Source: Ectobius pallidus (lineage: Eukaryota; Arthropoda; Insecta; Blattodea; Ectobiidae). From it: a stretch of DNA of 64,000 nucleotides. Positions 33,738 to 46,515 of the stretch are shown here, in pieces (the first letter of the stretch is position 1; the number at the start of each line of letters is the position of its first letter). The position numbers and the translations under genes are program-made. The notes beneath the pieces are model-generated. The model was not told where the DNA came from. It did not search any database and saw only the letters and a program-made list of their open reading frames with translations. The stretch covers positions 49,766,502-49,830,501 of the forward strand of contig CAXKWD010000008.1 in NCBI GenBank assembly GCA_964059195.1. The letters run 5' to 3'.

Positions 33738-36700
33738 ATGTCCCATAATCCTTCGCTCACCATTCTTCAATGGAATGCCCGCAGTGTAAGGAACAAATCA
33801 CAAGAACTTAAAAACTTTCTCACAAACACACCTACAGACATAATCATTATATTAGAAACATGGCTCAAACCTGCACACAAATTTAAACTACACCCATACA
33901 ACATCATTAGATATGACCGGACACGAGATGGGGGAGGTCTCATGATCCTTCTGAAACCAAATTTGTCCGTAACTTCTACTAATAAAGTCTCCAACTACAC
34001 TGAAACATTTCAAGCTATTCAAATTACTCTCACACACATAGACATCATTGCAGTATACAACACAAACACCAATCACATCACCTCTACCTTCTGGAAAAAA
34101 CAATTTTGCTATCTCCCCTACTCGCAATACAATTGTTTGCGGGGACTTCAATCTTTCTCTTACACCCCAAAAAATCAGGTCACATTCACACAACATGCTA
34201 TTCTTACACTCACTACACACCTCAGATTTAATTCTATTAAATACAGACCAACCTACTCGTCTTGGCAATAGACATCAAAACAACACCTCTCCTGACCTCA
34301 CTTTCATCTCCACTCACCTATATCCACATACCACTTGGCTCCCAGCACATGACACAATGAACAGTGATCATCTCCCGCTTCTCATAGGCATAAACAAAAA
34401 TTTCACAGCAACAGCTGATACTCCCATAATTATTCAACCACGCATTCACAATTGGACTCATTACACAGAAACCATCACTCATTCAACAGCTCTCCTTATT
34501 CAACAGCCTACATCACATCATTCTTTTGAAGACATTCATCACCTCATCACCTCATATTATTAAACACCCTAACCGAAGACTAAAACCTCCTTGGTGGACT
34601 TCTGACTGCTCTCATTCCATTGCCAAAAGGCGACTAGCCCTATCCAACTTTCGACGCACCCCGACACAATAAAACTTTTTTACTCTAAAACACGAAACAG
34701 CTAGAACAACTCGCACTTTACGACACACACGACGTCAAGCCTGGAAAACATACTGTGACAACATTACTAGGGCAACTTCGACTTCTGATGCATGGAAAAA
34801 AATTAAGTTTTTCACTAACAAGAGGCCCCGACAAACTTATCATATTCATTTCAATATTGACCTTCAACAACAATTTCTACACAATATAGCACCTGATACT
34901 GTTCTACCTCAACCTTACCAAATACCAACTACACATTCCCTTTCAACACACCCTCTAGATCCTTTGATAGCTCCCATCTCTGATTCTGAATTCAATTCTA
35001 TTCTCCAACGACATAAACGTTCAACGGCACCAGGACCTGACAAAATCACTTATGACATGATCAATCATCTTCCTCCTATTACAAAGACAGTACTACTACA
35101 AATCTACAACAACATTCTTAACACTCAAACTATTCCTGTTTCTTGGCTCCATTTCCATGTCCTTCCCATACTCAAACCTAATAAACCTGAAACGCAAGTC
35201 TCCAGCTACCGCCCTATCATACTAAGCAACACCTTTCGAAAAATTTTTGAACAAATACTTACTAGACGACTTATATTTCATCTAGAACGCTACGGACTTT
35301 GGCCTCGACATCAATATGGATACAGACCAGGACAAGGAACTAACCATGCACTCCTTCATCTCACCACTGAAATATATAACACCTGGGTACAGCGAAAAGC
35401 CCTTTTAGCCCATTTTTTTGACATTAGCAATGCATATGACTCTGTGCATATACCCATAATGTTAGACTTTTTAAGCAAATTATATATTCCACCCCCATTC
35501 ATTTCACTCATTGAACAACTACTTAAAGACAGACAACTCACCTTACAACCTTCTTTCTCTTTCCAGTCCACTCGATCTACCTCCTCCGGCCTCCCTCAAG
35601 GCCCTGCTCTGAGTCCTATCCTGTTTATTATTTACACAAGACATCTTACACAAGCACCTTTCATCAAAAGTCAATTATTGCTATATGCTGATGACATGAT
35701 ACTTTACTCCAGAGTTGATCGCACAATATTCAAAACTGACTGTACGACGGAACAAACTGATCTAAATACACTCAATAATTACATATTACACCTTGGTCTT
35801 ACCATAAATGCCTCCAAAAGTCATACCATTCTTTTTCATACTACCAAAATGATTCATCAACCAAAATTATACATTAATAACAGCCCAATACCAATAACAG
35901 ATACAGTTAAGTATTTAGGAATTCATCTCACACATAATTTAAAATGGAACATACATTATCGTCACCTTCACAATCATATAACCATAGCCAGTCAAATTTT
36001 TAAATACATAGCTGGAAACAAGTGGGGTTTTCATCCTTCTCATATGATCTCTTTATATCACAATTTGATACAATCAAAAATCGATTATGGCAATGTTATA
36101 GTTTATAATCCCACAATATCTTGGCAACAAAAAATCACTTTGCAAGTTTAGTCAATAGCTAAACGCATTCTTGGTATAACTGGCAACCCCAGTACTGTGA
36201 AAGTTTTACAAGAAATTTGTTTCCATCCTCCGTCTCTCAGACAACTAATAGCAACTCATAAAATTACAGGAAAACTCTTCTAGCACCCAGTCACCTCTTT
36301 ACAATAAAATTCTCAGTTTGTATTACAAATATTGCCGCAATAATCTTCAAGCTTTACCCTACATTCCACCATTTATTCCTATCTTCCATCAATACTACAC
36401 ACATCAACACAAACAAACCTTTCCAAGACCACCTGCATACTGTATAGACTACTCGTTACATGCACACTCAATACATTCTGATATGACATCATTTCACAAA
36501 CATCATCCTCATCCTTCATCCACTTTACATACGTATATTGATCAATATAAAGTAACACATAACATTCACTCCGTAGAACTTTTCTTCACAGATGGTTCAA
36601 AAATCTCTGGTGGAGCAGGTGCAGCCTATTACCATTCGAACACACACACTGACAAACTTTTTTCATTACACTCACATTTCTCCAATTACACTGCAGAACT

Positions 36701-37289
36701 AGTTGCCATTAGACAAGCGATTGCCTCCATCCATACACACAATACACACATTATCATTTGTACAGACTCACAAAGTGCTATTCAGCAAATAGTTAAGTAT
36801 AACCCCCGCCCTACTTTAGGGTGGTGGGAAACAAATTGTAAATACTTCATACACAAACAAACAGAACACAACAATCACATCACACTCCTTTGGATACCAG
36901 CACACCGTAACATTACGGGTAATGAAAGGGCAGATAAACTTGCCAAAATGTCTGCACAATCACACACACAACACACTTTTCTAGTTCCCATTCAAGATAT
37001 AACCAAACAACATATACAAGACCTTCGACAACGACACATATCCAACACACACATACGTCCATGGTTCTATAAGGCTGCAATACCCAGAACACATGTTTCT
37101 TTAATTTCTAAAATCAAACTAAATGTAGCTGTTACGCCCAAATACCTACACAAAATAAGAAAATTAGAAACCCCCCTGTGTGATTGCGGGGAAATAGGAG
37201 ACATTAATCACATATTTTTTGGATGTAGTTTATTCAAACAACAAATTGACCAACTTTATTATCATATTTATAAATACAATATTACATAA
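33738..37289 (+). pseudogene. LINE ORF2: AP endonuclease, reverse transcriptase, RNase H
   Basis: The endonuclease begins LTILQWNARSVRNKSQEL, with DIIIILETWLK carrying the catalytic Glu and NSDHLPLLIG the terminal Asp-His. RT at 34964-36151 has GPDKITYDM, SYRPIILSN, LLAHFFDISNAYDSVH, GLPQGPALSPILF and LLLYADDMILYS (YADD). RNase H at about 36560-36960 has FFTDGSKISGGAG, YTAELVAIRQAI, ICTDSQSAIQ and ITGNERADKLAK with the acidic set. A Cys/His cluster CDCGEIGDINHIFFGC follows. Lesions: frameshifts within 34100-34270, a stop and frame break at about 34560-34960, a TAG at 36149 and a frame break near 36280. Target-primed integration is the normal role of the product; this copy is inactive. Confidence 0.85.
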
Positions 37290-37449
37290 ACACCTTACTA
37301 ACTGCAAGATGAAAGTTTAAACAAACAATGGTACCAACCTCCCACATATACTTTCCTTCTTATAATAAACTTCTTATGACGCTGATACTCCAAGACTGTG
37401 AGAGGGGCGTCGTAAAATAACCTGGAAGAAGAAGAAGAAGTTTGTAAGG

Positions 37450-40400
37450 TGTTTGTGTAATATGTGGCTCATATGTATTTCATCGTCTATTATAAGTGTG
37501 GTTATGTTCTAAGGTACGGTGCCTTTGTGTTTGTGTATGATGGAAAAAAGTGTGCCAATATGGTGTTTGTGTAGGCAGCAGCCAAAAATATGTGATTGAG
37601 ATCCCCAAGGTCCCCCACAATCACAGAATGGTGTTTCACATTTTTTAATTTGATGTAAGTAATATGGTGTGACAGCAATGTTGAATTTGATTTTGTGTAT
37701 TATGGAGACGTGTGTTCGGGGTAGGGATGTGTGGGAGAATCATGGTCGTAATCGTGTGTTTGTGTAAGTCATGTGTTGAAGGTGAATGTCATGTATGTAT
37801 TGTTTGGTAATGTCTGATATAGGAATTAAAAACGTGTGGGGTACATAGGACTGTGTAGCAAATTTAGCAAGGAAATCAGCCTTTTCATTTCCAGTAATGT
37901 TCCTGTGTGAAGGTATCCAAAGGATGGTAATGTGTTTTGAGTATGTTTGTGTATATAGTATTTGCAATTAGTTTCCCACCAACCCAGTTTTGGGTGAGGG
38001 TCGTAGTGGACTATGTTCTGTATGGCACTTTCTGAGTCTGTACAAATGATAATGTGAGAATTGTGTAGTCGGATGGAGGCGAGAGCTTGTCATATGGCTA
38101 CAAGTTCAGCTGCGTAGATTGAGAAAAGCGAGTGTAGTGTAAATTTGCAACTTGTTTGGGAGTTGACATGGTAATAAGCTGCGCCAACTCCTTGGGGTGT
38201 TTTGGATCCATCAGTGTAATATATGTCAATGGAAGAAGTGGCATGTGTAGACAATATTGATATTGTGGCGGAGGGACAGGGGTCATGTTTGGTAAAAGCC
38301 GAGAGATCATGAGGTATATGTTGTGTATGTAGTGTGTAATCAATGCAGTATGAAGGGGGTCGGGGAAATGTCTGTTTGTGTTGTTGTGTGTAATATTTAT
38401 GAAAGATGGGTAGAAACGTTGGAGTGAATGGGAGGGCGTGTAAATTATGTTGTGTGTATTGGTGATAGAGGCAAAGAAGTTTATTGTATAAAGGGGATTG
38501 TGTATTGGAAAATAGTTTGCCTAGAAGTTTGTGTGTAGAAATGGACTGGCGAAGAAGTGGTGGGCGATAGCAAATTTCATTAAGAACTTTTTGAGTATTG
38601 GGGTTGCCCGAGACTCCTAGTATACGTTTAGCAATAGTGTAAACTTGAGAGGTAATTTTCCTCTGCCAGATGAGATTCGGGGAGTGAATGATGATATTGC
38701 CGTAATCAATTTTGGATTGTAAGAGATTGGTATAGAGGGTGAGCATGTGGGAGGGATGGAAGCCCCATTTGTTCCCAGCAATGTATTTGAAAATGGAACT
38801 AGCAGTGGTGAGATGAGCATGAAGGTGGCGATAGTGTGTGTTCCATCGTAAATTGTGAGTAAAATGTACGCCAAGATATTTGACAGAGTGAGTGATGGGT
38901 ATGGGAAGGTGATTGATGGGTCATTTTGGAGGAATGAAAGAGTAAGGCAATGACTTCTGGATGCATTGATGTTGAGTCCGAGGTATGTGACACGTTGGTG
39001 GAAAATATTCAGGTCAGTTTGTTCTGTCTCGTAGTCAGTTCTGAAGCGTGTCTTGTCAACGTTGGAGTAGAGTACTATGTCATCAGCATAGAGCAGTATT
39101 TGGCTGTTAAGGAAGGGAGCATGTGTGATGTATCGTGTGTATATGTTAAAGAGGATGGGACTGAGGGCCGAGCCCTGTGGGAGACCACAGGATGTATGTC
39201 GTGTACAATGGAAAGAGAATGTGGGTGGGAAACAAAGCTTTCTGTCTGTCAGTAACCGTTCTATGAGTATGATGAGCATGGGTGGAATATCAAGTTTATG
39301 TAAAAAGTCAAGAAGTATGGGAATTTCAACAGAGTCATATGCTTGACTGATGTCAAAGAAATTTGCAGGCAGAGCTTTACGTTGCGTCCAAGCGTTATAA
39401 ATTTCAGTTGTGAGGTGGAGAAGTGCATGTTGTGTTCCGTGACCAGTGCGGTATCCGTATTGATGTCGTAGCCAGAGACAATTTCGTTCTAAGTAAAATA
39501 TTAGTCGTCTTGTAAGAATTTTTCAAATATTTTTCGAAACTAGTGCTGAGGATGATAGGTCGGTAGCTAGAGGCAAGCACGTCTGATTTATTGGGTGTGA
39601 GGATGGGGATGACATGGAATGTGAGCCAATTAGAAGGAATGGTCTGAGAGATCAAGATATGGTTGTAAGCGTGGAGGAGCATGGATTTTGTGATATGGGG
39701 AAGATGGTGTAGCATATCATAAGTGATTGCGTCCGGTCCAGGTGCTGTGGAACGTGATCGTCGGCGAAGTATGGAGAGGAATTCGTTCATAGAAATGGGG
39801 TCAGTTAAGGTGTGAGGAGGGTCTATGGGGCATACATGATCAGGTGGTGGACAGTAAGGTGGAGGGGGAACTGTATCCGGTGTAATGTTGTGTAAAAATT
39901 GTTGTTGTATGTCAATGTTGGAATGAATGTGATGAGTTTGTCGGGTAGTCTTACGTGTAAAAAATTTGATTTTCCGCCAGGCGTCAGATGTCGTGAATGT
40001 TTTGGATGTCGTGTTACAAAAATCATACCATGCGCGTCGACGGGTATGTCTTAACTGGCGGGTCGTTTGCGCAGTGGCCCTTTGCAGGGAGAAGAAGTTG
40101 TCTCGTGAAGGGTTACGTCGAAAGTTGGAGAGTGCTAGTCGTCTTGTAGCTATGACACGTGAGTAGTCCGGTGTCCACCAGGGCGGTTTGAGTCGTCGGG
40201 AGGGATGAATGATGACATGAGGTGTGAGATGAGTATGAAGATACGAAGTGATGATTTTATGGATGGCATCAAAGGAAGGAGGAGCAGTGGTATGTTGTTG
40301 CAGAAGGACAGTGGAATGCTGAATTTCTTCGGTGTAATGTGTCCAGTTATGAATGGAAGGTTGAATGAAGAGAGGCGATTCATCCGAAATGGAAAATGAT

Positions 40401-41040
40401 TTATTTATGCCAATGAGAAGTGGAAGATGATCGCTATTCATGGTGTCGTGTGCTGTTCTCCAAGTGGTATGAGAATAGAGGGGAGTTGAAATAAAGTAAG
40501 GTCTGGGGAGGTATCGTGTTGTTGTGTGTTGCCAAGACGTGTAGGATGATCGGTGTTTAAAAGTGTTAAATTGGATGCATGAAGGGAATGAAGAAAAAGC
40601 ATGTTGTGAGTGTTGGATCGAATTTGATGCGGTGTGAGAGAAATATTGAAGTCTCCACAGATGAGCAATGGTCGATTCTGGGGGACTACAAAATGATGAT
40701 TCCAAAAGATAGACGTTATGTGGTTAGTGTTAGTGTTGTAAACAGCTATAAGATCAATATGTGTAAGGGAGAGATGTATGGCCTGAAATGTTTCAGTGTA
40801 ATTGTTAATTTTGCGAGTTTGTGTAATAGTTAAGTGAGGTTTGAGAAGGATCGTAATGCCACCTCCATCCTGTGTTCTGTGTTGTCGAATGATATTGTGG
40901 GTGTGGAGTTTGAATTTATGCGTAGGTTTGAGCCATGTTTCTTATATGATTATGACGTCTGTAGGAGTGTTTGTGAAGAAGGGTTGAAGTTCATGTGATT
41001 TGTTCCTTACACTGCGTGCGTTCCACTGAAGAACGGTGAG
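37450..41040 (-). pseudogene. LINE ORF2 of the inverted copy
   Basis: Endonuclease starts LTVLQWNARSVRNKS; a TAA at 40942-40944 falls in the ETWLK motif. The endonuclease end MNSDHLPLLIGINKSF, the GPDAITYDM block and SYRPIILSTSF lie in the 40705-39404 frame. A frameshift after this leads to GLPQGSALSPILF and LLYADDIVLYS at 39279-38617, then another break, then IYYTDGSKTPQGVGAAYYH (38746-38090 frame) and TILWIPSHRNITGNEKADFL near 37900. Domain order equals that of the plus copy. With at least one stop and three frame breaks it is inactive. Confidence 0.83.
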
Positions 41041-41061
41041 TGAAGGAGGAGTGGTCTTAGT

Positions 41062-43727
41062 TTAAACTGTCATGTTGAGAGAAGATTTGAGCGAGTCAAG
41101 GAGGGCAGCAAGGGTAGTTTGTTCAGAGGATGGGAGGGAGGTGATAATATGCTGTAGGTCTTTGAAGGCTGACATAAAGTGGTCCTTATTAATCATCAGA
41201 TATTGAGGACGCTCATGAGAGGGACGAGGCGGCTTCGGAGGAAGATTGCTGTGTGCTGGCTGCACTGGAGTGTGTCGAAGAACAGACGAGCCTGCCGGTT
41301 GATGAGTGTGCCAGTGTGATAGCCAAAACTGTGTGTTACGAGCTGGATCAGATTTTTTGCGTTTTATAGTCTGAGACGTTGGAAGTTCCGGATAGGAACG
41401 TTGATGTGTACCCTGTGGAGCAGGGGAGCGATCGCAAGAGGTAGGTGAAGGTGTCTGCTTCGATGGCTGGAGACTGGGCGGATGAATCGCGACAGAGGCA
41501 TAGGTTTTGCGGCCCGTAGAAATGTGTATAGCCTCACACCGGATGATACGTAGGCTATTGATTTTGTCCTGTATTGAGAGTTCTAACTTGTAGCTCGGAC
41601 AGGTTTTGGTACGTGCATCATGAGCTTGGTGACAATTTAGGCATTTAACTGTTGTTTCCGTACAATCCGCAGTGGAATGGGAAGCCGAACATTTCAAACA
41701 TGCTGTCTGGTTTTTACATATTAAGATGGAGTGTCCATATTTACCACTCTGATAGCATTGCTTCACCCTCTCATTGTACTTTTCAATGGGCAAACGGTAG
41801 TAGATAATTGTAAAGCTGTGGGAAGAACTTGAGAACGGAAAGTTATAAGACAAGTTTGAGTAGGTAAGTACTGAATCTGTCCTTTGTCATTAACAGTCTT
41901 CCTATTAAAGCGGTACACGTGGTGAATGGGGGCCTGTTCGGCCGTGAAACCATATTGTTTTACTTCCTTAGGAGTGATATCAATATCAATATTCTTAACG
42001 ACACCCTTATGACCGAGTGCACCATTCTCCGGTTTTCTCAGCCGTTTCGTTACCGCGGTAAATGTAATACCGGGGTATTCTCAAAATCTCTGTGCACCAT
42101 TGCTAAAATACCGCGGTTTGCTAATGCTTGGAAATATTGCGGTTACTCTGCTCCGAATCCATTTCTCATTGATTGGTTTCTCCCATGGCCGCTAGGTTCT
42201 CTCTCTCTCTCTCTCTGCACTCTGCCAGTCACGGTGGCACTCCTATAGGCTATTGGTTTCCCAAATTCAGTTTATTTGCTGCCTTATTATTCAATAAAAA
42301 GATGTTCATAAGGATAAAATGGAATATTATATTGCGTATATATGTCGTCTGAATACATACTTCAAATTCAAGCACCATAGATACTGTACCAATCGTGAAA
42401 TGACTTGATTTCGCCTACTGGTTTGGTTGAGGTGAGAAAGGAAGGTCATTTCAATCGATGTTACAACACAGTATTTGCAGATATGTACCATCGTTCATTC
42501 TTCAAATTGACCCCACCTGTCTGTACATTTCAATAAAATAGCATTGATGTTTTAAAGATCAATTCTCACACGTGTGCAATCCAAGCCAAAGCAACACCAT
42601 GAAATCTCTGCTCTGAGTTCGACATAGCCTCGCTTTTATTCCCGAACAACTAGTAGAAATTTTAGGTCCAAAATCATGTGCATAGCCATGAAAGGGCTGT
42701 TATAATTATGTTCGTATATGTGCAGGTATGATAAATTGCTTACATACCCTATATACCGATACACAGGCTACATCGTGATGCATGCAGCCATTCACTTAAA
42801 TTTGGCCTAGGACCACTGGTTTTCCATATTTCATTTACTTGTTGCCTTATTGTTCAGTAATAAATATTCATAAGGATAAAGTGGAATATTATATTGCGTA
42901 TATATGTCGTCTGAGTCCAAACTTTGAATTCAAACACCATAAATACTGTACTAATCGTAATAATCGTGGTTACGCCCACTAGCCTACTCGATGGACCTGG
43001 TTTGGTTGAGGTAAGAAAGGTAGGTCATGTCAATCGATGTTACAGCACAGTATTTGAAAAGATATGTACCATTGTTCATTCTTCAAATAAACCCCACCTG
43101 TCTCTCATTATTCTTTATGTTCAATTAGCTTTTGGCCTAGATATCGTAAATATGATACATTACGCTGATCTCCATCTTAGAAAGAAAACCGCGGTTTTCT
43201 CACTTTACAGCTCCTTCACGGCCGGTTTGCATCTTACCGCGGTAAAAGTCGAAACCGAGCACGGTGCAACGAAAGTATGGCTTTACCGGGGTAAACTATG
43301 TAACTTTACCGCGGTATTCTGAATACCGAGATTGGTGCACTCGGCCATTAGTATGGATGTAAGAGAAGGGGATGTAGGAATTAGTTTGAAATTAGTCGTC
43401 AAACGACGAGGTAATGAATGCATTGGCTTCCGTGTGATGGAGGAATTTAAGTTCTAGTTTGTTTTTTCCCAGTTTCTTCATGTCCTGGATTTGAATTCTA
43501 GAGTCACTTTCGTACAAGAGCCGACCCAATTTCATGGGATGGGCTTGAAAAGGTGAGCTTTCTTTTGTTTCAACTATAACGATGTAAGGGTCATGATAGG
43601 TATATGTAAATTTTTGTTTTTGTAAGGTAGGAGTAGAGACTACCGTGGGTGGATCACAAGTTGGTTGATTAGTTTCCATTGGAGAAGAAGAAGTTTCAAT
43701 TTGTGCATTCTCCGCGGGAGGAGACAA
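41062..43727 (-). pseudogene. LINE ORF1 of the inverted copy, split by an insertion
   Basis: The N-terminal part (43727-43392) has QKFTYTYHDPYIVIVETK and KLGRLLYESDSRIQ, ending at a TAA. Coding sense resumes at 42009 with KGVVKNIDIDITPKEVKQYG and, after a frameshift near 41840, YRLPIEKYNERVKQCYQSGK. Three zinc knuckles of CCHC type follow: CYQSGKYGHSILIC, CLKCSASHSTADC and CLNCHQAHDARTKTC. The C-terminus ends with FMSAFKDLQHIITSL. Such ORF1 proteins bind LINE RNA. The insertion at 42010-43347 separates the two parts. Confidence 0.8.
42010..43347. mobile_element. TTA-flanked non-autonomous DNA transposon (PIF/Harbinger-like) in LINE ORF1
   Basis: Ends TGACCGAGTGCACCA and TGGTGCACTCGGCCA are inverted repeats (one mismatch in 15), flanked by TTA on both sides (42007-42009 and 43348-43350). 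A 3-bp TTA duplication is typical of PIF/Harbinger. The 1338-bp interior contains a long direct repeat: about 42280-42540 and 42840-43120 share GGAATATTATATTGCGTATA and GGTTTGGTTGAGGT. Several ACCGCGGTA motifs lie near both ends, perhaps subterminal binding sites. No transposase frame was seen. Confidence 0.75.
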
Positions 43728-44286
43728 AGAGGGAGGGTCCGAAGACGTCGTAGGTCAAAGCTGTCTGAATGTGGATGTGTGTAGAAAGTTATAAATCCTT
43801 CCCCAAAAAGGGGAAGAATGGAAAGAAGCACTTTTCGTACACTACACGAATATAGAATATTCGGCAATAAGACACTTAAACTCTCCTCAATAGGATGGTT
43901 AGTACACTGACGATCACTGTATTGAGGCGCACTTCCGGAAAACGTCCGTCCACTTCCGCGATCTGAAGAGTAATGCAGACGACTTTCATTTTCTTACTGA
44001 AGTCAGAAGTTATCACGGAGGAAAGAATACACGGAGATGCCCTGAGACCGCAAGCGTGAAGCCAACTGTCCGAGCGTTTGGCACTTAAGGGGGCGTGTCA
44101 CTGTGTTTATATGTTTATAGTGTGCACGGATAGAGTGGTTACTCGTCTTTGTTTCTTTGTTTTGAACAATTCAGAAGTGAAAATGAGTGCATGTTGTCCA
44201 TTATTCTATGAACTTACCTTAAAAATTAATAATTTTGTAAAATTTAGGTACTGAAAATAGTCAATTTTTGGGATGAATGAATATGG

Positions 44287-45261
44287 CAGGGGTGCCCACA
44301 GGGGGGGGTGGTTAAGACGCAGACTGCGTCATTGAAATTTCTGGGGGGGGGAAATATTATCATTTACGAATTTTCTGGGGGGGTTGAAAATTGTTGCAAA
44401 ATTAGTTTTATATGTTAAAAATAAAAACAGTCAAGTTTTATAACTTCAAAAGGTCTCTTCTAATTCTTTATAAAGATAAAGATGAAGAATTTCGACAGTC
44501 ATGGGCGCCCATACCCGGGGGGGGGGCGCAAGGAAAAAAAAATGTATATTAATAATTATTATAGTCAGGTATTTTCTTTTAAGACAATTATTTGAATTGC
44601 AGAAGTTTTACCAAATCGACAACATGGAAGCAGAATCCACAGTGGATTAGGAAAGATGGGTTCAGGGGGTTTGGACCCCCAAAAGTCAAAACCTAAAATT
44701 CTATATTTGTATTAAAAAAAATATTTAATTAAACAAGATTTGTTGGTGTGTCAAATATGATATAGCAGTTATTTTCTTTTCATAACATAATGGCCAATTA
44801 TGTCCACTGTTCCATGTGTTATTCAGCTTTTCTTATAAATAGTAATAAGTATTATAACTTAGGTAACAATTTCTTGTTTAAGTTGCCATGTCTTAGAGTA
44901 TAGTAAACAAATTTGCTAACTAGTTTTTCAGTGCTAAAATAGCGTAAAATGTGATTTTCATTAGTTCAACATTTAAAAATTTTCTGGGGATGGACCCCCG
45001 GCACTTCCGACCCTCCCCGCAATTATTTTATGGCTACGTCATTGTTGCACTTATTATATTATTAATATAATGTTACAAAGTGGCCCAAAAACTTAAAGTG
45101 ACAAAAAATCAATTAATTACAAAAATTGCCCCCCCCCCATGAAAATATTTTATGGGAGCCCTTGTCGACAGCCAATTGGGTTGGGGTGAGCAATGAAGTT
45201 TGGGGGTGAGCAATGATGTTTGGGGGGGTGAGTCATGACGTTTGGGGGGTGGGCACCCCTG
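44287..45261. mobile_element. G-rich hAT-like non-autonomous element
   Basis: Begins CAGGGGTGCCCAC and ends GTGGGCACCCCTG, a perfect 13-bp inverted repeat, flanked by AATATGG on both sides (44280-44286 and 45262-45268; a one-base shift would allow GAATATGG as an 8-bp repeat). Inside are homopolymer G and C tracts (44333, 44519, 45129), a second hAT-looking start near 44499 (CAGTCATGGGCGCCC) and three GTGAG.AATGA.GTTTGGGG repeats at 45186-45245. No protein is encoded. Confidence 0.65.
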
Positions 45262-46513
45262 AATATGGGTATAATTGCTAAGCATAATTTACTTGTATTT
45301 TACACTAGGCTGCTAATTATTGATGTATTTTCTTTATAACGGCCTTAGGCTACTTGTAATTAATCAAATAAAGTGCATTTATCTGAATTATTAGTTATAC
45401 TAAGTAATTTATTGCTTTAAATTTTCAATATTTATATTAGTTGCCATTTATTGCGTTTAATAGAGTCAATAACCACATGGTGTAGCTATATAACTGTCCA
45501 AAATATTTTTCTCGTTCTGAATTATCATAGTCGCACGGTCACTTAATCATTTTCTGACTCAGTATTTATACTCGCACATGTAAAGTTGCTCATTTGAAAG
45601 TTACATTTTTGGCTCTTCTGAGATAGGTTAATGCTTACTACCGGGATTATTATGATGTCAGAGTATGTAGTTAATATATGAAATTAGGATATTACATATT
45701 TTCCCTACCGTTACGTTGTTATAACCCGTGAAACTTCGGAGTATTTGCGTGCTATTGTATATAGCAAGCCTCCCTTTTGGTCATCTAAGGGGGCGTGGTC
45801 ATTGGCTTCATCTGTTTCCCATACGACACCGCAAGCACGGCGTCTCCGTGTATTCTTTCCTCCGTGGAAGTTATGGCAGAGCACCTGTGAGACCAGCTCG
45901 CCAACCAGACAACACGGAACCCCAACTTTGCTCTTCAATGCTGCCAACCGTCTCTGTCCAGTGGCAAAGCTGAGTTCCAAACTGATTAACCTCAACAGCA
46001 AAGATATATTTAAATCTTACCTTAATCCATCAGTACTGAAGACAACTCAAATCATGACAAGCCACTACTGGTCGGAGATCTTCCCAGATGTTTACCATTC
46101 AACCACACACAGAAGAATCATTTTACAAGCATATGTCGCGGACCACGAAAACTCGTGATCTCCCACCATGACAAAACGGACATAGGCACATTGCCTTACC
46201 ACGAGGTTAACGCATTATTTATTCGCTAGCCTCGCGTCGATTAACAGCCTGAAATTTTTCCATAACACTGAACAGTGCATACTGGATACCTTTTACTTAG
46301 TAGCAACCCTTCTAATGACGGCTTTAAATACCATACCATATCTTGACACATGTATCTTGCTTAATGTTGGGATGACTTGTACTGAGTTCATGAATAATTC
46401 CAATACACGCCATATTCTAATTCTATATGAAGAAAATGCTATCAATCATTCAGTTTTATAGAGTGATTACCTTTTAGGATGAAAGCTGTATTAGTTACAT
46501 AATTATAGTCTAA
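45262..46513. other. Unassigned region with one unrecognised open frame
   Basis: A plus frame at 45745-46158 and an overlapping minus frame at 45711-46001 are open for 96-137 codons, but neither shows a known domain. The local sequence is more GC-balanced than its surroundings, which by itself favours chance open frames. No gene is claimed. Confidence 0.35.
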
Positions 46514-46515
46514 TA

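Larger units (their letters stand above)
33390..37434 (+). mobile_element. LINE (I/R1/Jockey-like with RNase H), plus copy, 5'-truncated
   Basis: The copy begins inside ORF1, continues through AP endonuclease, RT and RNase H, and ends at a (GAA)n-like tail at 37422-37440. It is the same family as the inverted copy starting at 37441; the two share long stretches of protein sequence at roughly 70 percent by eye. The two meet tail to tail. Confidence 0.85.
37441..43990 (-). mobile_element. LINE, same family, inverted near-full-length copy
   Basis: Reading leftward from the 5' region near 43.9 kb, this copy has ORF1 and then ORF2 down to 37441, where it stops shortly after the RNase H/zinc-cluster region. 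The last shared sequence is ACAAACACCTTAC, just where the plus copy goes on to its 3' end, so the minus copy lacks about 140 bases of 3' end. It is split at 42010-43347 by a TTA-flanked element. The 5' boundary is estimated. Confidence 0.8.

Noticed and set aside
45711..46158. Overlapping open frames of 96 and 137 codons on opposite strands
   Set aside because: No known domain, no splice structure and no supporting repeat; kept only as an unassigned region.
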